This document shows positions 1-8,471 of a DNA stretch of 64,000 nucleotides, piece by piece. The DNA is from Deltaproteobacteria bacterium (GTDB lineage: Bacteria > Desulfobacterota > Binatia > UBA9968). The translations under genes were made by a program, and so were the position numbers. The notes under the pieces are model-generated. The model saw only the letters and a program-made list of their open reading frames with translations, searched no databases and was not told the DNA's origin. Location: assembly GCA_016210115.1 (NCBI GenBank), contig JACQUW010000363.1:23266-87265 (forward strand), read 5' to 3'. Position 1 is the stretch's first letter; each line of letters starts with the position of its first letter.

Positions 1-695
1 TGGCGTTGGACTTACGCGGCCATGGAGACAGCGAATGGCACTCGCCCGATCGACAGTATCAGCATGAGGATTTTCTTCTCGACCTCTCCTGCCTGATACG
101 ACATCTGGGAAAAGAGACTTTTTCACTCGCCGGCCATTCTCTCGGGGGCGCGATGGCTGTGCTGTACAGCGGCTGTTTTCCGGAGAGGATCCGGCGGCTG
201 GTTCTGGTAGAAGCGCTGGGCCCCTACGCGAGATCGGATCAGGATGTCCCGAGACTGTTGGCCCAGTGGCTGGGAGAGAACGGCTCGGCGAGCGAGAGAT
301 TCTATCCTGATATGGAAGAAGCGGCGAAAGCTATTCAGAAGCGATTTCCCACGATTCCAGATGGCGCCGCGCTGTACATGGCGCGATACGGGATGAAAAG
401 GACCGAAAACGGATGGATTTGGAAATACGATCCACGCGTGCGGTTCCCTTCTTTTTCTACGTTTTCCGAGGCGCAGATCCAGGCTTTCATTCACCGGATC
501 GAGTGCCCGACTCTTTTGGTTTATGGTGAGGCGGGAGAGTTCATGAAATCGCCCCGCGCCTATCGGGTGAGCCTTTTCAAGAACATGCAGGTCATGGGGA
601 TTGCGGATGCGGGCCATCACGTTCCCCATGAAAAGCCGAACGAGTTGGCCGGCGTGGTTTACCCTTTTCTTCGCGCGCGCAGCCCGAACGGCTAG
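1..695 (+). CDS. Alpha/beta hydrolase, 5' end cut by window edge
   Basis: Alpha/beta-hydrolase fold enzyme; the reading frame is already open at the first base, so the N-terminus lies outside the window. The visible protein begins with the family's LDLRGHGDS strand-turn motif, followed about 35 residues later by the nucleophile elbow GHSLGG with the catalytic serine. The catalytic histidine is in GHHVPHEKP near the C-terminus. The strand that normally carries the acid reads LLVYGEAGEF, so Glu may replace the usual Asp. The substrate cannot be told. It is followed within 100 bases by a CoA-transferase gene on the same strand, so a role in hydrolysing an ester, lactone or ring-cleavage product in the same catabolic block is a reasonable inference. 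Confidence 0.85.
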   Translation, partial: ALDLRGHGDSEWHSPDRQYQHEDFLLDLSCLIRHLGKETFSLAGHSLGGAMAVLYSGCFPERIRRLVLVEALGPYARSDQDVPRLLAQWLGENGSASERFYPDMEEAAKAIQKRFPTIPDGAALYMARYGMKRTENGWIWKYDPRVRFPSFSTFSEAQIQAFIHRIECPTLLVYGEAGEFMKSPRAYRVSLFKNMQVMGIADAGHHVPHEKPNELAGVVYPFLRARSPNG

Positions 696-791
696 CATGA
701 GAGGCTTGCGATACACGAAGGCGAGATGGAACGCCAAGCAAAATCCATTGGTGGATCTTCCGGACAATCTAAATTGCTTATGAGCTAAGAC

Positions 792-3191
792 ATGGAAAAA
801 TTTAATGGTTTTCTTCGCGGATATCGGGCCCTCGATCTCACGGATCTGAAGGGCCAATTCTGCGGCCGCCTGCTGGCTGATCTGGGCATGGAAGTTATAA
901 AGGTCGAGCCGCCCGGGGGCGACCCCGTGAGACGGTTGGCGCCTTTCAAGGAGCGGGGCAACGGCGAAGCATTAAGCTTTCTCTTTGCTCATCTTAATGC
1001 CAACAAAAAGAGCGTGGTCCTTGATCTTGAGGCGGCTGAAGATCGACAAAGATTCCACCGCCTTGTTGAGCGGGCGGATGTCGTCTTAGAGAGCTTCTCG
1101 CCCGGGTTTTTGGATGCGATGGCTTTAGCCTATCGGGATCTGGCGAGAATAAACCCACAAATCGTGATGGCATCGATCACCGGCTTTGGGCAAAAGGGGC
1201 CCAGGAGCCGATTGAGTTACACGGACATCGTGGCCTTTGCGATGAGCGGCTTGATGTACATCTCAGGGGATCCGGCTTTCCCTCCCTGTAAACCGCCTGA
1301 GACGCAGGCGTATTATTTCGGGAGCCTGTTCGCGGCGCTTGGCGTGGTGGCCGCCCTGTACCGGCGCGACCGGGCCGGGCAAGGAGACCATGTGGAGGTC
1401 TCGATGCAGGAGGCTCTGGCCACGCAGGAGCATTTGATACGGCTCTTTGCAAATGATGAAGAGATCCTCAGGCGACAGGGAAGCCAGCACGGGCAGGTTG
1501 CTCCAGCCAGGATATTTCCTTGCCGGGACGGTTACGTCTATCTTTACGTTACGCGCCAGCACTGGAAAATTTTTCTCGAGGTCTGGGCTGAACATCCACC
1601 TGAGTTCGATGCTCCGGAATGGCAGAACAACCTTTTCCGGCGGGCGCGCGTGGAAACGATTAATCAGGTCGTTGAAGCCTTCACCTCAAAGCACACGGCG
1701 GAGGAGCTGACGACGTTGTTTCAATCCCGGGGAATTCCCTGTACTCCCGTGAACCGCCCGAGCGATTTTACCGCCGACGAGCAGGTTCGGTATCGCGGTT
1801 TCGTTACCGCGGTCGAGTATCCCGGCGTTGGAACCGTCAAACAACCGGCCGCGCCCTATTTGGTCGACAACGTACGACCTAGGGTCGAACCCGCTCCCGG
1901 CCCGGGTAATTGGAGGGAGAATGAGTTCAACCGGGAAGATACAACCACAACGATGCGGAGCGAGCTTTCGGATGGAAATAAGACCGGCGGGGCGCCTTTG
2001 GAAGGGATGCGGATTGTCAGCTTCGACCATGTGCTCGCGGGCCCCTATGGCACGACTGTACTCGCGGAGCTCGGGGCGGATGTGATCAAAGTGGAGTCCC
2101 GTCGAGGCGGGCTGGACCCGTTCCGTTTCTTTGGGACCGGTGAGGACCCGAACCGATCTCCTCGCTTCCTGGAATTTAACCGCAACAAGCGCTCGATCAC
2201 AGTGAACCTCAAGCATCCCGACGGGCCGAACATTATCAAGGACCTGGTGCGCCACTCGGATGCGGTGCTCGATAATTTCAGCATCGATGTGATGTCGAAG
2301 CTCGGCCTGGCATATGAAGATCTGTGCCAGTGCAGGTCGGATATTATCGCCCTCAGGATGCCGGGTCTGGGCTGCACCGGGCCGAAGAGGCACTACTCCA
2401 CGGTCGGAACCAACATTACTTCGTTTACCGGGCTGACCTATCTTTGGAACCATCCGGGCAACACCAATCCGCCGATCGGCTCGCAAACCGTCTATCCTGA
2501 TTATGTCTCCGGAGTTTTATCGGCGCTCCTGATCGTTGCCGGCGTGTTGCAACGCGACCGTCACAAACGAGGCGCTTTTATCGATCTGGCGCAAGCCGAG
2601 GCCACCGCCTTCATGATCGGGGCGAATCTAACTGAAGCGGAAACGCTGGGGCGCGCCACCGAACCGATGGGAAACGATTCTCCGTTCGCGGCGCCGCATG
2701 GCTGCTATCGCACGAAGGGAGAGGACCAATGGTGCGTTATTGCGGTAGAGACAGATGCTCAGTGGCGGGCTCTCGCCGGGGTGGTCGCTCCGGAGCTTTC
2801 TGCTGACGCTCGCTTTAACGCGCTGGAAGGCCGGATCCGGCATCGCAACGAGTTGAACCGCTTGATCGAACGATGGACTCGGGAACTCGATGCGTATGGG
2901 GTCATGGACGCTTTGCAGAGCGTTGACGTTCCCTGCGGTGTCGTACAAAACGGAGCCGATTTGGTTGCCGATCCGCATCTAAGAGAGCGACGGTTTCTTG
3001 TAGAGGTGCAGAACCCGAGACTGGGAAGGGTGATTCTTCCGGGTTTTCCGCTCCGTTTCGCCAACTGCGCGATAAAGCCTAAATGGGAGTTTCCGGAGCT
3101 TGGGCGCGACACCGAAGAGGTTTTGCGGGGCGTTATCGGTTACAATGAAGAACACATTGCTGCGCTTGTCAGAGACGGAGTCCTGGAGTAG
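792..3191 (+). CDS. Tandem-fused family III CoA-transferase (CaiB/BaiF), 799 aa
   Basis: Two complete class III CoA-transferase domains in one chain, about residues 1-390 and 403-799; a single-domain family member is about 400 residues. Each half starts with the family's N-terminal block (ALDLTDLKGQFCGRLLADLG in the first; a VLAGPYGTTVLAELGADVIKVE-type block in the second). In this family a conserved Asp forms the acyl-aspartyl/CoA intermediate. The second half has it, Asp570 in YPDYVSG. In the first half the matching place, around residues 173-174 in QAYYFG, has Ala/Tyr and no Asp. The protein may therefore have one active and one structural half. It sits between a hydrolase gene and a binding-protein gene and probably activates an organic acid with CoA. 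No strong ribosome-binding site precedes the ATG. Confidence 0.9.
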   Translation: MEKFNGFLRGYRALDLTDLKGQFCGRLLADLGMEVIKVEPPGGDPVRRLAPFKERGNGEALSFLFAHLNANKKSVVLDLEAAEDRQRFHRLVERADVVLESFSPGFLDAMALAYRDLARINPQIVMASITGFGQKGPRSRLSYTDIVAFAMSGLMYISGDPAFPPCKPPETQAYYFGSLFAALGVVAALYRRDRAGQGDHVEVSMQEALATQEHLIRLFANDEEILRRQGSQHGQVAPARIFPCRDGYVYLYVTRQHWKIFLEVWAEHPPEFDAPEWQNNLFRRARVETINQVVEAFTSKHTAEELTTLFQSRGIPCTPVNRPSDFTADEQVRYRGFVTAVEYPGVGTVKQPAAPYLVDNVRPRVEPAPGPGNWRENEFNREDTTTTMRSELSDGNKTGGAPLEGMRIVSFDHVLAGPYGTTVLAELGADVIKVESRRGGLDPFRFFGTGEDPNRSPRFLEFNRNKRSITVNLKHPDGPNIIKDLVRHSDAVLDNFSIDVMSKLGLAYEDLCQCRSDIIALRMPGLGCTGPKRHYSTVGTNITSFTGLTYLWNHPGNTNPPIGSQTVYPDYVSGVLSALLIVAGVLQRDRHKRGAFIDLAQAEATAFMIGANLTEAETLGRATEPMGNDSPFAAPHGCYRTKGEDQWCVIAVETDAQWRALAGVVAPELSADARFNALEGRIRHRNELNRLIERWTRELDAYGVMDALQSVDVPCGVVQNGADLVADPHLRERRFLVEVQNPRLGRVILPGFPLRFANCAIKPKWEFPELGRDTEEVLRGVIGYNEEHIAALVRDGVLE

Positions 3192-3252
3192 CGTGGCCGT
3201 AAAGTAGCTTAGATCCTCTCGCGCTCATACACAACGAACGAGGAGGTGGAAC

Positions 3253-4323
3253 ATGCGATCCGGAAAGACAGTTGCCATGCGAGCAGGCATGGTCCTTCTG
3301 GCGGTCTTCTATCTTCCGGTCATTGTTTCTTTCGCCTTTGCTCAGGCGAAACCTTCTTCGGTGGCGGGACTGGCAGCGTATCGCGGCGCTGACCGGGAAG
3401 AGATGCTCAAAGCCGGGGCCAAAAAAGAAGGCAAGGTCCTCTGGTATACCACGCTCATCGCCTATAAAGAGATCGCCGGAGTTTTCGAGTCCAAGTACCC
3501 GGGTGTGAGAGTGGAGGCCTACCGCACAGGTTCGACGGAACTGCTCAAGAGATTTCTATCGGAGGCTCAAGCCCGGCGCCATTTGGCGGACGTGATCGAG
3601 ACTACCCCGCCTTCTTTGATGGCGGCTCGGGACCACAAGCTTATCACTCCTTATTTCTCACCGCATTTAAAGTTGTATCCCGATGACGCCAAGGAGGAGG
3701 CCGATAAGGAAAAGGTTTTCTGGACGACGGACCGTGAGTCAATCATCGGACTCGGCTACAATAAAAAATTTATCCGCGCCGTCGATGTGCCCAAAAACTT
3801 TGGCGATTTGATGAAGCCGGAGCTCAAGGGAAAGATGGGCATCAGCGGAGATGCCACCGGTCCGAGAATTATCGGGGCGATGATCCGCCTGAAAGGGGAG
3901 GAGTTCGTAAGACAACTAAAAAATCAGGAGATGCGGCTTTATATGGTTTCAGGCGGGGCGCTTCATGAGCTTTTGGCTGCCGGTGAAGTGGCCATGTCGC
4001 CGTCGATCTTTCGCAATCACGTGCTCACGGGGCAGGAAAAAGGAGCGCCGACGGAATGGGTCCCTCTCGAGCTGGTCGTGAGCAATGCCGGCGGCGCGGC
4101 CCTTCCCGCACACACCAACAACCCTCATGCGGCGCTGCTGTTTATTGATTTTCTGATCAGTCCGGAGGGCCAGAAAATTCTAGAGGAGAAATTCCGGTTT
4201 GCCAGTTCGATAAAGAATTACGGCTTCAAACGGTGGTATCCTGAAAAGGGCCTGACGACGGATCAGTATGAGAAGTCGTTCAACCGGTGGCAGAAGATCG
4301 TTCGAGAGATCGCGCGGAGATAA
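3253..4323 (+). CDS. ABC transporter extracellular binding protein, family 1 (iron/AfuA-like)
   Basis: Periplasmic solute-binding protein of the family 1 type that includes ferric-ion (FbpA/AfuA) and thiamine/putrescine-like binders. There is a clear signal peptide: basic start, hydrophobic stretch and a cut site near SFAFAQA. The mature part has family features such as GKVLWYTTLIAYKE near the start, FDVF-like cleft segments (LGYNKKFIRA), and the C-terminal HTNNPHAALLFIDFLISPEG block. A strong ribosome-binding site (GAGGAGGTGG) lies 3-4 bases before the ATG. It is 96 bases upstream of a matching two-domain permease. The ligand cannot be read; Fe(III)-like or small organic acid ligands are both possible. 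Confidence 0.9.
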   Translation: MRSGKTVAMRAGMVLLAVFYLPVIVSFAFAQAKPSSVAGLAAYRGADREEMLKAGAKKEGKVLWYTTLIAYKEIAGVFESKYPGVRVEAYRTGSTELLKRFLSEAQARRHLADVIETTPPSLMAARDHKLITPYFSPHLKLYPDDAKEEADKEKVFWTTDRESIIGLGYNKKFIRAVDVPKNFGDLMKPELKGKMGISGDATGPRIIGAMIRLKGEEFVRQLKNQEMRLYMVSGGALHELLAAGEVAMSPSIFRNHVLTGQEKGAPTEWVPLELVVSNAGGAALPAHTNNPHAALLFIDFLISPEGQKILEEKFRFASSIKNYGFKRWYPEKGLTTDQYEKSFNRWQKIVREIARR

Positions 4324-4419
4324 CGTCCCCACTGCGGTAAGCCCTCGGCTTCGAACGAATTTCGGATCGGGGTTCACATTTGACTTTCCCCGGCGCCTGA
4401 ATAATCCGGTCTGGAAATC

Positions 4420-6156
4420 ATGAGTCGGGCGGTAGAAATCAGCTCGCGGACGGCGTTCGAGACGCCGCGTGCGGTCTCGAATACGAGCCTCTGGCTTTTC
4501 TTTGTTACGGCTTTCGTTCTTCTTTACCTGGTCGTTCCTCCTTTCTTTTTCGTCCTCTCATCGAGTTTTGTTTCTGAGTCCGGCCCCGAGGCCGGGGCGT
4601 TTACACTGCAGCATTACGTCAATATTGCGGGATCCCTGTCTGATTTTGGTGTATTGGTCTGGAGCTCGATGGTTTTCGCCGTCGGCAGCGCAGTGGGCGC
4701 GCTGTTCCTTGGCACTCTGCTAGCCTGGTTGGCGGAGCGCACCAATGCTCCTTTCAAAAGCGTTGCTTACATTTCCGCGTTCGTGTCGTTTGGGATACCG
4801 GGAATCGTCAAGGTGATTGGTTGGATACTTTTGCTGGGACCGGATGCGGGACTCATCAATGTCGCAGCGCGGGATCTCACGGGGCTTCCCCGGCTCTTTA
4901 ACGTCTTATCCATGCAGGGAATGATTCTGGTTGAGGCCCTCGTCTGGACGCCGGTGGTTTTTTTGCTCATGGCGACGCCCTTTCGCTCGATGGATCCCAC
5001 GCTCGAAGAGGCCGCGCTGGCCTCGGGAAGCACGAACTGGCAGGTTTTCAGGCAGGTGACCTTGCCCCTGGCTTTGCCCAGTGTTCTTGCGGTTTTGATC
5101 TTGACCTTTGTGCGGTCTCTTGAAGCATTCGAAATTCCGGCTCTTATCGGTCTGCCGGCTGGAATCGAGGTGCTCACGACCAAGATTTACATGCAGATCA
5201 GGACGGGGTTTCTTCCCAAGTACGGCGAGGCGAGCGCGTATTCCGTCTTTCTGATCGCGCTGGTGAGTCTGGTACTGTTTTGCTATCATCGAGTGACTTC
5301 GCAGAGTTACAAGTTCTCAACCATCAGCGGCAAAGGCTTCCGTCCGCGGCGGATTGAGTTACGCTCGTGGCGTTGGCTCGGTGGCGTCCTTCTCCTTTTG
5401 CTTCCTCTGTTGCAGCTTCTTCCGCTCGCCGCTTTGACGTGGTCATCGTTTCTGCCCTTCGTCCAGCCACCATCCCGGAAAGCTCTTGCAGCGCTCTCTT
5501 TCGCAAATTATCAAAGCGCTTTCAGCGACGGCGCCATTGTTTGGGCCGTGTTGAACAGCCTGATCGTGAGCATGACATCGGCTACCGCCGTGGTGATCGT
5601 TACCTTTGTCGCCGCGTGGCTGGTTGTGCGCACGAATATTTCAAAGCGTTGGGCCCTGGATCAGCTGGCTACTGTGCCTCTGGTATTTCCCGGACTCGTC
5701 ATGGGCGTTGCGATCTTGAAAATGTACCTGGTGCTGCCGGTGCCGATTTACGGCACGATCTGGATTATGTTTTTTGCCTTCCTGGTCCGCTATCTTCCCT
5801 ATGGAATTCGATTCAACTACGCGGGCCTCTTGAGTATTCATCGAGAGCTCGAAGAAAGTTCGGAAACGTGCGGCGGGAACTGGGGACAGACGGTCAGGAG
5901 AATTCTATTTCCTCTGATGCTGCCGACGTTATTTGCCGGCTGGATCTACGTTTTCCTCATCACCATACGAGAGCTCTCCGTGGCGCTTCTGCTGTACAGT
6001 CCGGGGTCCCAGGTCATATCCGTCACGATATGGGAACTTTGGGAAAACGGAAGAATTGGGGAGGTGGCGGCATTCAGTCTGGTCATTACGGGAGGTACGG
6101 TGCTGCTGGCGGCATTTTTCAAGCGCCTCAGTCAAAGGTATAGTCTGGAAGCTTAG
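4420..6156 (+). CDS. Iron(III)/thiamine-type ABC transporter permease, fused double domain
   Basis: Inner-membrane permease of 578 residues, about the length of FbpB/ThiP-type proteins where two permease units are fused, with roughly 12 predicted membrane spans. Each half has an EAA loop that docks the ATPase: EEAALASGSTNWQVF followed by LPLALPS in the first half, and EESSETCGGNWGQTV followed by LFPLMLP in the second, where the canonical A is replaced. It should work with the binding proteins encoded on both sides. No ATP-binding subunit gene is found nearby, so the importer must borrow a distant ATPase. The start codon is uncertain because no good ribosome-binding site is visible. Confidence 0.92.
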   Translation: MSRAVEISSRTAFETPRAVSNTSLWLFFVTAFVLLYLVVPPFFFVLSSSFVSESGPEAGAFTLQHYVNIAGSLSDFGVLVWSSMVFAVGSAVGALFLGTLLAWLAERTNAPFKSVAYISAFVSFGIPGIVKVIGWILLLGPDAGLINVAARDLTGLPRLFNVLSMQGMILVEALVWTPVVFLLMATPFRSMDPTLEEAALASGSTNWQVFRQVTLPLALPSVLAVLILTFVRSLEAFEIPALIGLPAGIEVLTTKIYMQIRTGFLPKYGEASAYSVFLIALVSLVLFCYHRVTSQSYKFSTISGKGFRPRRIELRSWRWLGGVLLLLLPLLQLLPLAALTWSSFLPFVQPPSRKALAALSFANYQSAFSDGAIVWAVLNSLIVSMTSATAVVIVTFVAAWLVVRTNISKRWALDQLATVPLVFPGLVMGVAILKMYLVLPVPIYGTIWIMFFAFLVRYLPYGIRFNYAGLLSIHRELEESSETCGGNWGQTVRRILFPLMLPTLFAGWIYVFLITIRELSVALLLYSPGSQVISVTIWELWENGRIGEVAAFSLVITGGTVLLAAFFKRLSQRYSLEA

Positions 6157-6172
6157 CAGGCCTCGTGAAACC

Positions 6173-6276
6173 CTCCGTTCACCCTTCGAGAGTCTCAGCG
6201 CGAACGGAGAAGCGGTTGAAATCTTGGAGATTGTCCGCTCGTGCTGAGCTCCTCGAAGGACGAGCAGCGGTTTTTT
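6173..6276. repeat. Two palindromic units between permease and second binding-protein gene
   Basis: The first unit has perfect 8-bp arms CTCCGTTC (6173-6180) and GAACGGAG (6202-6209). The second has arms GCTCGT (6237-6242) and ACGAGC (6260-6265), with T6 from 6271. Both loops carry a CTTCGAG/CTCGAAG core, as in dispersed REP-like intergenic elements. The second might also act as a weak terminator, although AGCGG separates the stem from the T run. Confidence 0.5.
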
Positions 6277-6422
6277 CAGCAGCCTGTTAGCACGGCCCTG
6301 CCTGATCGGCTTTTCGGCCTCTTCCTTGACATATTTTTTATCGGGGAGTATGGCTCGTCCTGGAAGGCCGCGATATCTTCACGGGCATCAGCAGAGTTGA
6401 AGCGTAAAAAAGGAGCGAGTTC

Positions 6423-7424
6423 ATGGCTTTCGGGAGAATTGTCGTTCTTCTGTGTATGGGAGCCCTCCTTGCCGGAATTTCCGGAACAGAAGCAGCCTCG
6501 CTGATCGATGACGCAAAAAAGGAAGGGTCGGTTGTCCTCTATGGGACGATGACCAATGTGGATTTGCAGAGGTTGAGCGCGGCTTTCGAGAAAAAATATC
6601 CCTTCATGAAAGTCGAGATGTTTCGCGGCAACTCGGAGCGGGTTCTTAACCGCGTGCTCACGGAAGCTCGAACCGGGAGCTATCTGGCCGACGTGATCAA
6701 TCTCGATGGGATCAACGGCCTGGTTCTGAAAGAGAAGGGCCTTCTGCAACCTCACAAGTCCGCCGAGACCGAAGCATTTCCGGAAGACTTTCGGGATCCC
6801 GAGGGGCTCTTGCCTTGTTGCCTTTATATCGTGACCAATGTCATCGGCTACAACACAAAGCTGGTTTCCAAGGCTGAGGCGCCAAAAGCGTACAGCGACC
6901 TGCTTCAGCCCAAATGGAAGGGAAAGCTGGGAATGGACGCCGATGAGGGTGAATGGTTCACGGCCCTGATTTCGATTTGGGGGCGGGAAAAAACCGTGCA
7001 GTTCTTTAGAGAGCTCATGAAGCAAGGCGTCTCTCTGCACAGGGGTCATACGCTGCTGGCGCAGCTCAATGCCGCGGGAGAATTCCCCGTTGCCGTGAAC
7101 GTCTTTGGCTATCGCCCGCTGGAGATGCAGACTCAAGGCGCCCCGATCGATATCGTCAACGCAGATCCGGTGGTGGCCCGGCCGTGGGGCATCTTTCTGG
7201 CCCGGAGAGCTCCGCACCCTAACGCGGGAAGATTGTTTATCGACTATGTGCTTTCCGAAGACGGTCAGAAGGTGATCGCCTCGTTTGGCAGGACCGTGGT
7301 GAGGCCGGGGGTCAAACAGAAGTTTCCCCGGCTCGTCGAGGGACTGAAGCTCTATCCCGTTAAGCCGGAAATGGGCAGGGATCACGCCGAGATCAGTAAG
7401 CTCTATTATTCCATCGTCAAATGA
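6423..7424 (+). CDS. ABC transporter extracellular binding protein, family 1
   Basis: Second family 1 solute-binding protein of the block, 333 residues. A signal peptide is visible (hydrophobic IVVLLCMGALLAG, cut near GTEAA). The mature start, DDAKKEGSVVLYGTMTN, and the closing HPNAGRLFIDYVLSEDGQ block match the protein encoded at 3253-4323, so the two are paralogues. A ribosome-binding site (AAGGAGCGAG) precedes the ATG. It follows the permease gene after a palindrome-rich gap, so the one permease is flanked by two candidate binding proteins. This could broaden substrate range, or one could serve another transporter. The ligand is unknown. Confidence 0.9.
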   Translation: MAFGRIVVLLCMGALLAGISGTEAASLIDDAKKEGSVVLYGTMTNVDLQRLSAAFEKKYPFMKVEMFRGNSERVLNRVLTEARTGSYLADVINLDGINGLVLKEKGLLQPHKSAETEAFPEDFRDPEGLLPCCLYIVTNVIGYNTKLVSKAEAPKAYSDLLQPKWKGKLGMDADEGEWFTALISIWGREKTVQFFRELMKQGVSLHRGHTLLAQLNAAGEFPVAVNVFGYRPLEMQTQGAPIDIVNADPVVARPWGIFLARRAPHPNAGRLFIDYVLSEDGQKVIASFGRTVVRPGVKQKFPRLVEGLKLYPVKPEMGRDHAEISKLYYSIVK

Positions 7425-7557
7425 AATGCGGTCTTGATTCTGAGCTTGACCTTCTTTGCCGGTTTGCGCGAGACATCATATCTCCGATTCCGGAATCAAC
7501 AATTCAAGCACAATTCAGATATTTTGGTTAGAACTTATTTAAGAGGGAGGATGAGAG

Positions 7558-8373
7558 ATGGTCGAGACAAAATACGAAACGGTGCTGGTCGGAAATGAAA
7601 ACGGATTAACCACGATCACGTTCAACCGGCCGGAAAAACGCAATGCCATGAGTCCCCAGCTTCACCGGGACATGTACGCGTTGCTCAGTGAGCTGCGTTA
7701 CGACAAAGACACGAGAGTGATCGTCATTACGGGAGCCGGAGAGAGTTTCTGCGCCGGTCAGGATCTCAAGCAATATTTCCTGGAGATGGACTCGCAGCCG
7801 GAGAGGGTTCGCGATGAAGTGCGCACCTTGTCCCGCTACTGGCGCAATGAGATCATCCGGACGATGCCGCAGCCGGTTATCGGCAAGATCAACGGCTGGT
7901 GTTTCGGCGGGGCGTTCACGATCGTGACTGCCTGCGATATCGCCATTGCCGCAGAGGATGCGGTTTTCGGGCTTTCGGAAGTCAATTTTGGGAACTTCCC
8001 GGGCGGAGAGGTCACAACGGTGCTTACCGAGCAATTGCAGCCCAAACATGCCCTTTTCTACGCGCTCACCGGCAATACCTTCAATGCCAAGGAGGCCGAG
8101 CGCATCGGCCTTATCACCAAGGCGGTCCCTCGCGCCGACCTGGACAAAGAAACGATGGCCATTGCCAAGAATCTTCTCGGAAAGGACCCCGTTGCTGTGA
8201 AAGCCGTCAAAGAGGCTTGGTACTACACCTTTTATTCCAACCCCGATGTGGCGTACGAGATATCAGGGTTGGTATCCCAGCGGGTAAACGCGCGGGGCCG
8301 GCCGGGTATCCAACAATTCAAAGACAAGCAATACCGGCCGGGGCTGGGGGCGTATAAGTGGGAGAAGAAGTGA
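7558..8373 (+). CDS. p-Hydroxycinnamoyl-CoA hydratase/lyase-like crotonase
   Basis: Crotonase-superfamily enzyme of 271 residues. Among family members I can recall, it most resembles feruloyl/p-hydroxycinnamoyl-CoA hydratase-lyase, which hydrates and cleaves feruloyl-CoA to vanillin and acetyl-CoA. Shared features are FNRPEKRNAMSP at the start, the oxyanion-hole segment FCAGQDLKQYF, NGWCFGG, FGLSEVNFGNFPGG and a C-terminal KPGL-like RPGLGAYK. Tyr73 and Glu141 correspond to the Tyr75 and Glu143 reported as functional in the Pseudomonas enzyme, as I recall the numbering; Tyr233 may match Tyr239. A good ribosome-binding site (GAGGGAGGATGAG) precedes it. Neighbouring acyl-CoA dehydrogenase and CoA-transferase genes fit aromatic side-chain breakdown. 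An ordinary enoyl-CoA hydratase is the main alternative. Confidence 0.8.
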   Translation: MVETKYETVLVGNENGLTTITFNRPEKRNAMSPQLHRDMYALLSELRYDKDTRVIVITGAGESFCAGQDLKQYFLEMDSQPERVRDEVRTLSRYWRNEIIRTMPQPVIGKINGWCFGGAFTIVTACDIAIAAEDAVFGLSEVNFGNFPGGEVTTVLTEQLQPKHALFYALTGNTFNAKEAERIGLITKAVPRADLDKETMAIAKNLLGKDPVAVKAVKEAWYYTFYSNPDVAYEISGLVSQRVNARGRPGIQQFKDKQYRPGLGAYKWEKK

Positions 8374-8412
8374 TTGCGGATTTCGAATTGAGGATTGCGG
8401 ATTTCGGATTTG
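8372..8412. repeat. GGATTGCGGATTTCG filler repeat
   Basis: Two near-perfect copies of GATTGCGGATTTCG separated by AATTGAG, directly after the crotonase stop codon. Its reverse strand encodes the SEIRNPQFEIRN peptide typical of this kind of dispersed AT/CG filler in environmental genomes. A related stretch lies at 9627-9665. Confidence 0.6.
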
Positions 8413-8471
8413 TAGATCCCCATAAAACCTTCCGTTCGGCGGTAAGGTGAGGGTGAGATGTGAGGTAAGCG

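Noticed and set aside
123..857. Long minus-strand ORF opposite the alpha/beta hydrolase
   Set aside because: It mirrors the hydrolase codon pattern, has no ribosome-binding site and no family features.
6235..6276. Strong intrinsic terminator after the permease
   Set aside because: The stem is imperfect and five bases separate it from the T run, so it is listed as a palindromic repeat instead.
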